From contig NZ_JAXMIH010000019.1 in the NCBI RefSeq assembly GCF_034366625.1, forward strand, positions 124,001 to 188,000: DNA of 64,000 nucleotides, in the 5' to 3' direction. The translations under genes were made by a program, and so were the position numbers. Shown piece after piece: positions 1 to 8,516 of the stretch. The stretch comes from Prosthecobacter sp. Its GTDB lineage: Bacteria; Verrucomicrobiota; Verrucomicrobiia; Verrucomicrobiales; Verrucomicrobiaceae. The notes under the pieces are model-generated. The model was not told where the DNA came from, made no database searches, and worked only from the letters and a program-made list of their open reading frames with translations. How positions within the stretch are numbered: position 1 is the first letter of the stretch; each line of letters starts with the position of its first letter.

Positions 1-889
1 CGACGATCTTGGTCTTGTGCAGGGACACCTGGGCTTTTTCGAGATCGAGTTCGCGTGTTGCAGGCTGGCGGCCCATGGCGAGGAGGATTTGATCGACGAG
101 AATGGCGTGCGTGTGTCCGTCGGTGGTGAATTCAACGCGCTTGCGGCCTTCGTGGGTGGAAATGCGGTTGAGGTGCGTGCCGAGATGTACGGTCATGCCG
201 CGTTCTGTGTAAGCTTTGGCGATGACATCGCTGCATTCGCGATCGAGGCCGGTGAGAAGCTGGGAGTTGCGCTGAATGAGTGTGATTTGGCAGCCCATCG
301 CCTCAAGGTAGTGTGCCATTTCAAGAGCGATGGCTCCGCCGCCGAGTACGGCAATGCTGTGCGGCAGTGAATCGGCATCCAGCACGTCATCACTGGTCCA
401 GTAGCCGGTTTCGGCGAGTCCAGGCACGTCGGGAACGGCAACCTCGGAACCGGTGGCGATGCAGAAGCTGCGTGCGGTGATTTGGAAGCTGGCGGAACCG
501 TCGCGCGGGACGACTTCGACGGTGTGTGGGTTCAGAAAGCGGGCGTGGCCGCGATAAAGGACGAAACGACCGTCTTCGAGCTGTCCCTGACGATAACCGG
601 CGAAGTCGGCGATCAGAGTGCGTTTGCGATCACGAATGGCTCGCACATCGACGCCGTGGGAGGTGGCTTTGAGGCCGAATTCGGCGGTGTGGCGGATGTG
701 GAGCTGGCGGTTGGCGGATTCGATGAGCGTCTTGCTCGGCATGCAGCCGCGCAGGATGCACAGGCCGCCGAGTTCAGATGCGCCGTCGATCACGGTGACG
801 CTCAATCCGGCACTGTGAGCCGTTCTAGCCGCCGCGTAGCCGCCGCTGCCGCCGCCGATGACCACGAAATCAAAATGGTGTTCTGCCAT
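1..889 (-). CDS. FAD-dependent NAD(P)-disulfide oxidoreductase, partial (3' end beyond window)
   Basis: The ATG lies at 889 and the frame stays open to base 1, so only about 296 residues are visible. The N-terminus shows the FAD-binding Rossmann signature VVIGGGSGGYAAAR (residues 9-22). Next comes the redox-active CxxxxC in GGLCILRGCMPSK, with Cys44 and Cys49. This places it in the class I pyridine nucleotide-disulfide oxidoreductases (dihydrolipoyl dehydrogenase, mercuric reductase, glutathione reductase). The substrate cannot be assigned because the C-terminal dimerisation domain with its His-Glu pair is outside the window. It is divergent from the oxidoreductase at 971, leaving 81 bp for both promoters. 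A stand-alone dihydrolipoamide dehydrogenase-like enzyme is the best guess. Confidence 0.9.
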   Translation of the reverse strand, partial: MAEHHFDFVVIGGGSGGYAAARTAHSAGLSVTVIDGASELGGLCILRGCMPSKTLIESANRQLHIRHTAEFGLKATSHGVDVRAIRDRKRTLIADFAGYRQGQLEDGRFVLYRGHARFLNPHTVEVVPRDGSASFQITARSFCIATGSEVAVPDVPGLAETGYWTSDDVLDADSLPHSIAVLGGGAIALEMAHYLEAMGCQITLIQRNSQLLTGLDRECSDVIAKAYTERGMTVHLGTHLNRISTHEGRKRVEFTTDGHTHAILVDQILLAMGRQPATRELDLEKAQVSLHKTKIV

Positions 890-970
890 GCGAAGAAATG
901 CAGGGGAGGAGAGACGTTCGCAAGCTGTGGTATTGCCAAACTCGGAGCGGTCGAAGTAATCTCCTTTCCC

Positions 971-2269
971 ATGAAATCCCGCCGCTTATTCCTTTCCCAG
1001 ATCATTGCCACTGGTGTTGCTCCTGCGTTTGTTCCCGCACATGTGCTGCGCTCGCAGACAGCGCCGTCCAACAAGATCACACTGGGAGTAATCGGTGTCG
1101 GTGCGCAAGGCACAGGAGACATGCGGGCATTCCTGAATCACGACGATGTGCGGGTGACGGCACTCTGCGACGTGAACACAAAGAACATTGAGCGTGCCAA
1201 GGGGATCATCGCCGAGCGCTACGGCAGCGCGGATGTGAAGGTGTATCGCGATTTTCGTGAACTGAACCGGGATGCATTGATTGATGCCGTGCTGATGGCG
1301 CTGCCGGTGCATTGGCACAGTATTCCGGCCACGGATGCGATTATGAATGGCAAGCACATCTATCACGAGAAACCGATGGGCATGTCGATGGTCGAATCGA
1401 AGCATGTGCGGGCGGCGGTGAAGAAGACAGGCGTGGTGTTTCAGTTTGGCACGCAGCAGCGCAGTGATTTGAAGTTCCGCTGGGCCTGCGAACTCGCGCG
1501 CAATGGCCGCTTGGGCAAACTGAAGGAGATTCAGGTCGGTGTTCCCGGTGGGAAGATCGGTCCTGACTTTCCGGAGCAACCGGTGCCGGAACATGTGGAC
1601 TGGGAGCGCTGGGTCGGGCCTGCACCGATGACGCCGTTCAACACGGAGAAGCTCAAGCGCGACAATCACGAGAACATCACGAATTTCTCACTCGGCATGA
1701 TCTCGTGCTGGGGCATCCATCACCTCGACATAGCCCAATGGGGCAATGGCACGGATGAAACGGGGCCGATCAGCGTCGAAGGCGAGGCGACGTATCCCGA
1801 AAAAGGCGGCTGTGACGCTGTCTTGACCTGGAAGATGCGTTTTGAATACGCGAACGCGGCTCCGATCACCTTTGTGAATGAGAAGAACATGGACATTGGC
1901 CACGGGACTCGCTTCATCGGTGAAAATGGCTGGGTGCATGTGCTGCGCGGCAAGATCAGCGCCAGCGACGATGCCATCCTACGCGATCCGGCGAACAAGG
2001 CGGGCACGATGCCGGTCAAGCTGATCGAGAGCGTCGAACATACGCGCAATTTTGTGGATGTGATCAAGACAGGGCAGCGGGCGATTTGCGACATTGAGAC
2101 GGCAGTGCGTTCTGACACGCTGCCACAGCTCACAGCGATGGCCTTGAAGGCGAAGCGCAAGCTGCTCTGGGACCCAATGACGGAGATGTTCACGAATGAC
2201 GAGGCTGCGAATGCGCTCATGAATGCCCGGCCGTTCCGAGGTGAATGGAAGCTGCCGGAGATTGCTTGA
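971..2269 (+). CDS. Gfo/Idh/MocA family oxidoreductase with Tat-like signal
   Basis: 432 residues from ATG 971. The leader MKSRRLFLSQ followed by a hydrophobic stretch resembles a twin-arginine signal, so an exported location is likely. The Rossmann fold starts at ITLGVIGVGAQGTG, and the family EKP motif is present in HIYHEKPMG. The family uses NAD(P) to oxidise or reduce sugars, inositols or related polyols. Tat-exported members are strongly expanded in Verrucomicrobia and Planctomycetes and linked to glycan breakdown. The frame is open far upstream, but family similarity begins only at this methionine. Exact substrate unknown. Confidence 0.92.
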   Translation: MKSRRLFLSQIIATGVAPAFVPAHVLRSQTAPSNKITLGVIGVGAQGTGDMRAFLNHDDVRVTALCDVNTKNIERAKGIIAERYGSADVKVYRDFRELNRDALIDAVLMALPVHWHSIPATDAIMNGKHIYHEKPMGMSMVESKHVRAAVKKTGVVFQFGTQQRSDLKFRWACELARNGRLGKLKEIQVGVPGGKIGPDFPEQPVPEHVDWERWVGPAPMTPFNTEKLKRDNHENITNFSLGMISCWGIHHLDIAQWGNGTDETGPISVEGEATYPEKGGCDAVLTWKMRFEYANAAPITFVNEKNMDIGHGTRFIGENGWVHVLRGKISASDDAILRDPANKAGTMPVKLIESVEHTRNFVDVIKTGQRAICDIETAVRSDTLPQLTAMALKAKRKLLWDPMTEMFTNDEAANALMNARPFRGEWKLPEIA

Positions 2270-2274
2270 TTCGA

Positions 2275-3045
2275 CTACCGTCGTTGCCTCACCGCTTCAA
2301 ACAAGATTGCGGCACCGGCTGCGGCGACGTTGAGTGATTCGACAGGCATGTGCAGCGGAATGCGCACGTGAGCATCGCAAGCGTTCATGATTTCGGTGCT
2401 GGCTCCACGGCCTTCGTTGCCGAGGATGAGCAGCGTGGGTTGACGCCAATCATAGTCATAGTGCGAAAGATCGGCCTCGCCGGTGGCCACGACAGTCTTG
2501 AGGCCACGGCTGCGGCAGGTTTCGAGAGTGCCGAGGCCAGAGACGTCGGCCAGAATAGGCAGGCGGAAAGCGGAACCCATCGAGCTGCGCAGGGTTTTGG
2601 GCGCAAAGGCATCGGCGGAGCCTGCAAAGGAAAAAAATCCGTTCACACCAGCGGCTTCCGCCGTGCGGACGAGCGTCCCGAGATTGCCGGGGTCTTGGAT
2701 GCGATCGAGGCCGAGGATGAGCGGCGATTGGCTCTCGAACATGCGATCCAGTGTCGGCCACGGGCGTTCGGCGATGACGATGAGGCCTTGAGTGGAGGTG
2801 GTGTCGCTCAGCGATTCGAGCACAGACTCGGAAAGCTGGAAAACTGGGCAGGTGATGCGTTCCAGTAACTTTTGCTGCGATTCGGAAGGTTCGGCGGTGG
2901 TGAAGCAGGCGTGGAGCTTGAGTTCCGAGGAAACACACTCGGCCACGAGGCGCTCTCCCTCGATGAAGATCAGTTCACGCTCACGGCCTTCGCGCACGCG
3001 GCGGGCGTGTTTGATGCGTTCGTTGGAGGAGCTGGTGATGAGCAT
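2275..3045 (-). CDS. TrmH/SpoU family RNA 2'-O-methyltransferase
   Basis: 256 residues if started at the ATG giving MLITSSSNERIKHARRVREG, a usual N-terminus for the rlmB/tsnR-like SpoU family; an in-frame start 105 bp further upstream lacks similarity. The N-terminal substrate-binding domain contains the IEGERLV motif. The C-terminal SPOUT knot has the three family blocks: LDRIQDPGNLGTLVRTAEA (motif 1), LILGNEGRGAS (motif 2) and VRIPLHMPVESLNVAAAGAI-like (motif 3). It should methylate a ribose 2'-OH in rRNA or tRNA using SAM; the target nucleotide is not readable from sequence. Its stop lies 5 bp from the oxidoreductase stop, so the two are convergent. Confidence 0.93.
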   Translation of the reverse strand: MLITSSSNERIKHARRVREGRERELIFIEGERLVAECVSSELKLHACFTTAEPSESQQKLLERITCPVFQLSESVLESLSDTTSTQGLIVIAERPWPTLDRMFESQSPLILGLDRIQDPGNLGTLVRTAEAAGVNGFFSFAGSADAFAPKTLRSSMGSAFRLPILADVSGLGTLETCRSRGLKTVVATGEADLSHYDYDWRQPTLLILGNEGRGASTEIMNACDAHVRIPLHMPVESLNVAAAGAAILFEAVRQRR

Positions 3046-3195
3046 GCGGGTGAATTTCTGCGCCGTCCGACCTTCCTGCCGCCGAGATCGAGAGGCAAGT
3101 GTTCTTGCTTTGCCTGACCCGCCCATTCTCTCAAGCTTCTGCAAATCCATTTGCCGAATGAATGCGGGCGTTTACTATCGCGCCCTCACGGACCT

Positions 3196-3270
3196 GCCAG
3201 CATAGCTCAGTGGTAGAGCAGCGGTTTTGTAAACCGCAGGTCGTCGGTTCGACCCCGACTGCTGGCTCCA
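3196..3270 (+). tRNA. tRNA-Thr (anticodon TGT)
   Basis: 75 nt cloverleaf with the CCA end encoded (3268-3270). The acceptor stem pairs GCCAGCA (3196-3202) with TGCTGGC (3260-3266). The D-arm is GCTC/GAGC. The anticodon stem GCGGT/ACCGC encloses loop TTTGTAA, giving anticodon TGT. The T-arm is GTCGG-TTCGACC-CCGAC. The 3' end is one base from the last base of the convergent def gene, so no separate terminator fits between them. Confidence 0.97.
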
Positions 3271-3271
3271 C

Positions 3272-3832
3272 TCAATCGTCCTCTGTCCATTCCTCCATCA
3301 GCCGGGCGAGTTTGCGCTTGATGCTGACTTTGGCGACGGCGTTGAGGCGGTCGATAAAGAGAATGCCGTTGAGGTGATCAATTTCGTGCTGGAAGGCACG
3401 GGCCAGCAGGCCGTCGGTTTCGACGGTGACGGTTTTGCCGTCGAGATCCATATAGGTGACCTTGATCTCGTAGGCGCGGCGGATGTCGCCGCGCAAACGC
3501 GGGAAACTGAGGCAGCCCTCCTCGCCGATTTCCTTGGCGCTGCCGAGTTCGAGCTTGGGATTGATGAGGATGACGGGCATGTGCTGCGGCATGTCGATCT
3601 TCTGGCCGTCGATCTTCATGTAGCTGATGCTGTCGGGATTGTGCGCGAGATCAATGACTGCGAGCTGTACCTCCACGCCGACCTGCGGTGCGGCGAGGCC
3701 GATGCCGTTCGCCTCATGCATCGTTTCGAGCATGTCGGCGGCCAAGGTGCGGAGGTCGGGCGTGATGTCGGTCACATCGCGGCACTTGGCGCGGAGCACG
3801 GGGTCGGGGTAGCGGACGATTTTGCGGATCAT
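3272..3832 (-). CDS. def: Peptide deformylase
   Basis: 186 residues from ATG 3832, preceded by a GGGCAGG ribosome-binding-like stretch; a GTG five codons upstream is the alternative. All three metal-site motifs are present: GIGLAAPQ near residue 43, EGCLSFP with the metal-ligand cysteine, and QHEIDH with the two histidine ligands and catalytic glutamate. The enzyme removes the formyl group from the N-terminal methionine of nascent proteins. Length is normal for a bacterial type 1/2 deformylase. It converges on tRNA-Thr. Confidence 0.97.
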   Translation of the reverse strand: MIRKIVRYPDPVLRAKCRDVTDITPDLRTLAADMLETMHEANGIGLAAPQVGVEVQLAVIDLAHNPDSISYMKIDGQKIDMPQHMPVILINPKLELGSAKEIGEEGCLSFPRLRGDIRRAYEIKVTYMDLDGKTVTVETDGLLARAFQHEIDHLNGILFIDRLNAVAKVSIKRKLARLMEEWTEDD

Positions 3833-3926
3833 GCCTGCCCTTATCACCGGCTTTTCACCGGCTCAAGCGCGGGAGTGGTTTTGTCCTTGCCAAGTTGTGG
3901 CGGGTTCCCTAGCCTCGCGGCCACTT

Positions 3927-5264
3927 ATGACCGACACTGCCTCCCGATCTCCGCACACGACCAAACTGTTCATCATGATGGTGCTGGAATTTTTCATTTG
4001 GGGGGCGTGGCTGCCGAAAATCTTCGGTTACCTGCCGGCGGTGGGATTCAGTGGCAATGAGCAGCTTGCTATCTTGCTGGCATTCCCGGTCTCGGCAATC
4101 CTGGGCATGTTTTTCAGCAATCAGTTTGCGGACCGCCATTTCGCTGCCGAGAAATTCATGGCCTTCAGCCACTTGGTGTCGGGCCTGGCAATCCTGGGTC
4201 TGGGCTTCCTCCCCGCGGATGCGGCAGGGAAGGTGGCTTTCTGGCCGTTCTTCACACTGATGTCCGTCCACTGCCTGCTGTATGTGCCGACGATGTCGAT
4301 CGCCAACACGCTGGCTTTCGCGAACATTCGTGATGCGGCGAAGGAGTATGGCATCGTGCGCATGGGCGGCACTGTTGGCTGGATTCTCGCGGCCTGGCCT
4401 TTCATCTTCCTGTTGGTGGACTGGGACAAAGTGAGCGCCGCGAATCCGCAGGGCATGGTGGCCTGGCTTGACGTCGCCTTTGCCAGCCCGCTGGAGGGGG
4501 ACAAGCTGGTGGCAGGCACTCGCTGGACGTACATTGTGGCGGGCGTTGCTTCGCTGCTACTGGCGGGTTTCAGCCTGACGCTGCCGCACACTCCGCCGAA
4601 AAAGGCTGCCGCCGGGGAGTCCTCCGCGCTGGTGAAGGCGTTCGGCGTACTCAAGCATCCCGTGATACTGGTGCTGTGGATCGTCACGATGATCGACTCG
4701 TTCGTTCACAACACCTATTTCTTCCACACCGACAACTTCCTGAAGAGCGCCAGCGTCGGCATTCCGGCGAATTGGACGCAGGCGGTCATGAGTGTGGGCC
4801 AGATCGCGGAAATCCTCACCATGCTGGTGCTCGGCCTTACCTTGAAAAAGCTAGGCTGGAAGACCACCATGATCATCGGCATCGCCGGTCATGCGTTGCG
4901 CTTCCTGGTGTATGCTTTCGTGCCGCAGCACCAGTGGTTGATGGTCGGCGTGCAGCTCATCCACGGCATCTGCTACGCTTTCTACTTCGCCACCATCTAT
5001 ATCTATGTGGAAAAGAGCTGCCCGACTGACATCCGCACCAGCGCCCAAGGTCTCTTCAACCTCATGATCTTCGGCCTTGGCGACATTCTGGCCAAATTCT
5101 ACTGGATCTACTTTGGTAACGCCAAGTACACCCTGGCGGACGGCTCCATGGACTGGAGGAACTTGTTCCTTCTGCCATCTGCCCTGGCCGTGCTGGCGAT
5201 GCTCATCCTGCTCTTCTTCTTCCGGCCGCCCACTCGGGCTCCCGAAGGTGAAGTCACGCACTAA
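3927..5264 (+). CDS. MFS transporter, nucleoside:H+ symporter-like
   Basis: 445 residues from ATG 3927, with about twelve hydrophobic segments. The N-terminus LFIMMVLEFFIWGAWLPKIFGYL resembles the nucleoside:H+ symporter branch (NupG/XapB type), which Verrucomicrobia, Planctomycetes and Bacteroidetes carry in many copies. The central loop (near residue 220, around HTPPKKAAAGE) separates the two six-helix halves. Proton-coupled import of a nucleoside or small sugar-like solute is the inference; the substrate is not known. It is followed 21 bp downstream by a secreted lectin-like protein, probably co-transcribed. Confidence 0.85.
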   Translation: MTDTASRSPHTTKLFIMMVLEFFIWGAWLPKIFGYLPAVGFSGNEQLAILLAFPVSAILGMFFSNQFADRHFAAEKFMAFSHLVSGLAILGLGFLPADAAGKVAFWPFFTLMSVHCLLYVPTMSIANTLAFANIRDAAKEYGIVRMGGTVGWILAAWPFIFLLVDWDKVSAANPQGMVAWLDVAFASPLEGDKLVAGTRWTYIVAGVASLLLAGFSLTLPHTPPKKAAAGESSALVKAFGVLKHPVILVLWIVTMIDSFVHNTYFFHTDNFLKSASVGIPANWTQAVMSVGQIAEILTMLVLGLTLKKLGWKTTMIIGIAGHALRFLVYAFVPQHQWLMVGVQLIHGICYAFYFATIYIYVEKSCPTDIRTSAQGLFNLMIFGLGDILAKFYWIYFGNAKYTLADGSMDWRNLFLLPSALAVLAMLILLFFFRPPTRAPEGEVTH

Positions 5265-5285
5265 TTCGCTCCCACAGCCATCGCC

Positions 5286-5945
5286 ATGAAGTTCGTTCTG
5301 TTCTCTCTCCTGGTGCTGACCACCGCCCTCCCCGCCGCAGACAAAAAGCCCAAGGCTATGCGCACGAAGGACATTCGCGTGGGCGAGACGCTGCTGGCAG
5401 ACAACTTTGACAGCGAGAAGCTGGATGCGAAGTGGCTGTTCAACAAAGGCGGCGGTGAGTTTGGCTCGAAGTTTCCCATCAAGGATGGCGCGCTGGAATT
5501 GGACCAGGGCGGCGCGCAGGGCGCGGTGATCTGGCGCGAGTTTCCCACGCAGACGCAGGACGGGGCCATCCAGCTCCTGGTGAAGCCATGGGCGTGCAAT
5601 TGGATCGCCTTTGGCTTTTACGGGCCGCCGGATGAGGTAGACAAACGCCCTGCGGCCCACCGCAAGCTGGCCATCGTGGTGAGCAAGGCCGGTGGTGTCG
5701 TCATCCGCGATGTCAAAAGCCAGGACTCGCTGAAGGCGGTGAACCTGAAGCTGGCGCCGGAGGAGTGGCACCGCGTGTGTTTTGAATCGAAGGGGGAGCA
5801 GATCACCATTCAGGTGAACGACCGCGTGGTGCTGGAGTACAAAACCGGGCTGACCACAGGCCCAAAGGCAGGCATGCTGATCAATCTGTATGGTGGCAAG
5901 GGCAGCGTGGATGAGATCGAGGTGAAGGCCGCGCTGGTGAAATAA
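5286..5945 (+). CDS. Secreted protein with concanavalin-like (DUF1080-type) domain
   Basis: 219 residues. A Sec signal peptide (MKFVLFSLLVLTTALPAAD) precedes a single beta-rich domain with features of the DUF1080/3-keto-disaccharide hydrolase or LamG-like fold: an LADNFDSEKL-type opening, a WHRVCFESKGEQITIQVNDR strand pair, and a closing VDEIEVKA strand. DUF1080 proteins are abundant in this phylum and probably act on or bind sugars outside the membrane. It follows the MFS gene by 21 bp in the same direction. No catalytic residues can be named with certainty, so the function stays open. Confidence 0.7.
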   Translation: MKFVLFSLLVLTTALPAADKKPKAMRTKDIRVGETLLADNFDSEKLDAKWLFNKGGGEFGSKFPIKDGALELDQGGAQGAVIWREFPTQTQDGAIQLLVKPWACNWIAFGFYGPPDEVDKRPAAHRKLAIVVSKAGGVVIRDVKSQDSLKAVNLKLAPEEWHRVCFESKGEQITIQVNDRVVLEYKTGLTTGPKAGMLINLYGGKGSVDEIEVKAALVK

Positions 5946-6005
5946 AATTAGGATTCGCGGACACGTTGGAATGCTGTTGGTTTGCCGCCACACATATTCC
6001 TTTCC

Positions 6006-7334
6006 ATGAATCCTCCTGGCCTCGACCATCTCCTCACCTGCCTGCGTTTTCCCTCCGTCTCCACCGACTCCGCGCGTCGTTCTGATGTGCGTGCGTGTGC
6101 CGAATGGCTCTTGAGTAAGGTGCGTGAGATGGGATTGACGGGAGAGTTGCATGAGACGCCCGGTCATCCGGTGCTGCTGGCAAAAAATAAACACATCGCC
6201 GGTCGTCGCACGGTGCTGCTGTATGCGCACTACGATGTGCAGCCTGCGGAGCCGCTGGGGGAGTGGAAAACGCCCGCGTTTGAGCCGACAATCCGCGATG
6301 GCCGCATCTTCTGCCGTGGTGCGACGGACAACAAAGGCCAGCTCATGGCGCACATGCAAGGGTTGGCCGAAACGCTGGCGAAGCATGCCGATCTGCCGGT
6401 GAATTTGACCCTGCTGTTTGAAGGTGAGGAAGAAATCGGCAGCCCGAACTTGAAGCCGTTCCTGGAACAGCATTGCGATGAGTTGAAATGCGATGTCGTG
6501 GCGATTTCGGACACCGGCATGGTCGCGCCAGGAGTCGGCACGTTCACGTATGGCTTGCGCGGCATCGCCTGCATGGAGGCCAAAGTGCATGGCCCGGCGA
6601 TTGATCTGCACAGCGGCATCTTCGGTGGTGCCATTGCGAATCCAGTCACAGCCGTGGCACGTTTGACCGCCATCCTGCATGATGCGGAAGGACGTGTGAA
6701 GATCGACGGCTTCTACGACGGTGTGCGTGACATCGCGGATTGGGAGCGCAAGGCCTGGGCCGAATTGGGCGATGGTGATGCCGAGATGCTCGAACTCACC
6801 GGATCGCCTGCGCTGTTCGGCGAACCGGGCTACACCGAACGCGAACGCCGCTGGGCGCGTCCCACCGCCGAAGTGAATGGCATCGGTGGCGGTTATCAGG
6901 GCGAAGGCTCGAAGACCGTGATTGGTCGCGAAGCGTTTGTGAAGCTGTCGTTTCGTCTCGTGCCGGATCAAAACCCGGATGTCGTGCTGAAGCGCGCCGA
7001 GGCTCATTTGCGGGCACATTTGCCAAAGGGTGTTCGTCTTGAAATCATCCCAGGCCACACCGGCATGCCGTATCTGATGGACCCGCATTCCACGCTCGGC
7101 ACCGCAGCCCAGCGGGCGCTGAAAAAAGTCTTCGGCGACAAGATTGCGCTCATCCGTGAAGGCGGCAGCATCCCCATCGTGCAGGCCTTCAAAGACGTGC
7201 TCAAAGCCGACACGCTGCTGCTCGGACTCGCGCTGCCGGACTGCCAGGCGCATGCGCCGAATGAGAACTTCCCCATCGCGAATTTCGAGGCCGGCGTGCG
7301 CCTGAATCAGGCGCTGCTGGCGGAGCTGGTGTGA
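6006..7334 (+). CDS. M20 family metallopeptidase (dipeptidase)
   Basis: 442 residues from ATG 6006. The M20 metal-binding and catalytic motifs are all visible: YAHYDVQP (His ligand plus Asp), RGATDNKGQ (bridging Asp), EGEEEIGS (catalytic and ligand Glu), ISDTG, and a late ligand His in CQAHAPNENF. The lid/dimerisation domain contains DLHSGIFGG. This is the arrangement of M20 dipeptidases that hydrolyse peptides with two metal ions, usually zinc, in the cytoplasm. There is no signal peptide. It sits alone between the lectin-like gene and the EF-hand protein. Confidence 0.92.
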   Translation: MNPPGLDHLLTCLRFPSVSTDSARRSDVRACAEWLLSKVREMGLTGELHETPGHPVLLAKNKHIAGRRTVLLYAHYDVQPAEPLGEWKTPAFEPTIRDGRIFCRGATDNKGQLMAHMQGLAETLAKHADLPVNLTLLFEGEEEIGSPNLKPFLEQHCDELKCDVVAISDTGMVAPGVGTFTYGLRGIACMEAKVHGPAIDLHSGIFGGAIANPVTAVARLTAILHDAEGRVKIDGFYDGVRDIADWERKAWAELGDGDAEMLELTGSPALFGEPGYTERERRWARPTAEVNGIGGGYQGEGSKTVIGREAFVKLSFRLVPDQNPDVVLKRAEAHLRAHLPKGVRLEIIPGHTGMPYLMDPHSTLGTAAQRALKKVFGDKIALIREGGSIPIVQAFKDVLKADTLLLGLALPDCQAHAPNENFPIANFEAGVRLNQALLAELV

Positions 7335-7414
7335 AAATTTTGCACAGCTCGCAACCAAGTCGTGGGGCGCTGGTTTGAGCCGTCGTGCTTCAAACAACCA
7401 AACGCACTCACGAC

Positions 7415-8263
7415 ATGAAACTCAAAAAAACATTCATCTACGGCATCAGTATCCTGTGCCTGAGCTGCTTCGCCAGCGCTCAGGAAGGCGAACGCAAAGG
7501 ACCGCCTCCTGAAGGCGGCCAACCCGGCAGACCTCCTGGTGCTCCCGGAGGCCCGCAAGGCGGCGGCGACGCCGCAAATCGTGTCGCGGAATTCGTCAAA
7601 CGTGCAGACACCGACGCTGACGGCAAGATCAGCAAAGACGAGTTCGCCAACATGGGCAAAAAGGAGAGCGAAGACCGCTTCGGCAAAATGGACGCTAACA
7701 GCGACGGTTTTGTGGATCAGGACGAGATCGGCAAGATCTCGCAACTGATGCGCGGTGGCGCTGGCAGTCAGGGACAGGGCATGCGCCGTCCTGAAGGTGG
7801 CCCTCCCGGCGGCTCCCCTGGAGGAGAAGGCGGATTCCGTCGTCCCCCCGGCAGTGAAGGTGGTTCTCCCGGCGCTCGTCCCGAAGGCGGGCCGCGCCCC
7901 GAAGGTGGCCCGCGTCCTGAGGGCATGCGCCCCGGTGGTCCTGGCGGTGAAGGCGGCCAGCGTGGAGGCGGCATGTTTGGTGATCCCAAGGAAATGTTCA
8001 AACGCATGGACGCCGACGCCAACGGCAGCGTCTCCGAAGACGAGTACATCAAGGCTACGGAGAAGATGCGTGAGATGATGCGCAGTCGTGGCGGCCAACC
8101 CGGCCAGCCTGGACAGCCCGGTCAGGGTGGTGCGCGTCGTCCCGAAGGTGGTGCTCCAGGAGGCGAAGGCGGCTTCCGCCGTCCGCCGACCGAAGGTGAT
8201 GCACCGAAACCCGATGGCGACAAGCCCGCGCCTGCCCCGGACAAGCCGAAAGACCCTGCATAA
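7415..8263 (+). CDS. Secreted Gly/Pro-rich EF-hand protein
   Basis: 282 residues from ATG 7415 with a Sec signal ending near FASAQ. Three canonical EF-hand loops are readable: DTDADGKISKDEF, DANSDGFVDQDEI and DADANGSVSEDEY. They form one pair and one single separated by long spacers rich in Gly, Pro, Arg and Glu with recurring PEGG/GGPR words. Calcium binding by the loops is expected; the spacers are probably disordered. Such EF-hand proteins are common in the Verrucomicrobia/Planctomycetes secretome, with no settled function. A good intrinsic terminator follows at 8290. Confidence 0.88.
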   Translation: MKLKKTFIYGISILCLSCFASAQEGERKGPPPEGGQPGRPPGAPGGPQGGGDAANRVAEFVKRADTDADGKISKDEFANMGKKESEDRFGKMDANSDGFVDQDEIGKISQLMRGGAGSQGQGMRRPEGGPPGGSPGGEGGFRRPPGSEGGSPGARPEGGPRPEGGPRPEGMRPGGPGGEGGQRGGGMFGDPKEMFKRMDADANGSVSEDEYIKATEKMREMMRSRGGQPGQPGQPGQGGARRPEGGAPGGEGGFRRPPTEGDAPKPDGDKPAPAPDKPKDPA

Positions 8264-8289
8264 TCAGAGTCTCTGATCTCAATCACGCT

Positions 8290-8319
8290 GCGGGATGGTC
8301 GAAGGGCCATCCCGCTTTT
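8290..8319 (+). terminator. Intrinsic terminator of the EF-hand gene
   Basis: A perfect 9-bp stem GCGGGATGG (8290-8298) / CCATCCCGC (8307-8315) closes an 8-nt loop and is followed by TTTT. It lies 27 bp past the stop at 8263. The remaining bases to 8516 show no other feature. Confidence 0.85.
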
Positions 8320-8516
8320 GTTGGTAGGCGGCCTCTTGGCCTCTTCGAGCCGCCATCGTTATCAGGTGAAGCTCCTCGCGTGAGCATCAGGGAAACCATG
8401 GAATAACAACTGGCGTCCATTGGTTGCGGCCTGCCGCACTGGCTACAAGGCTTGCATGACGCGGCTCGGGTGACGGCGGGGCTTGTGATGCGCCGAGAGA
8501 GGCTTATGGGTGAGGC

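Noticed and set aside
4851-7397. Very long minus-strand open frame (848 codons)
   Set aside because: It is antisense to the MFS, lectin-like and M20 genes, which have clear family motifs; its own translation is His/Arg/Gln-rich with no domains, typical of GC-rich shadow frames.
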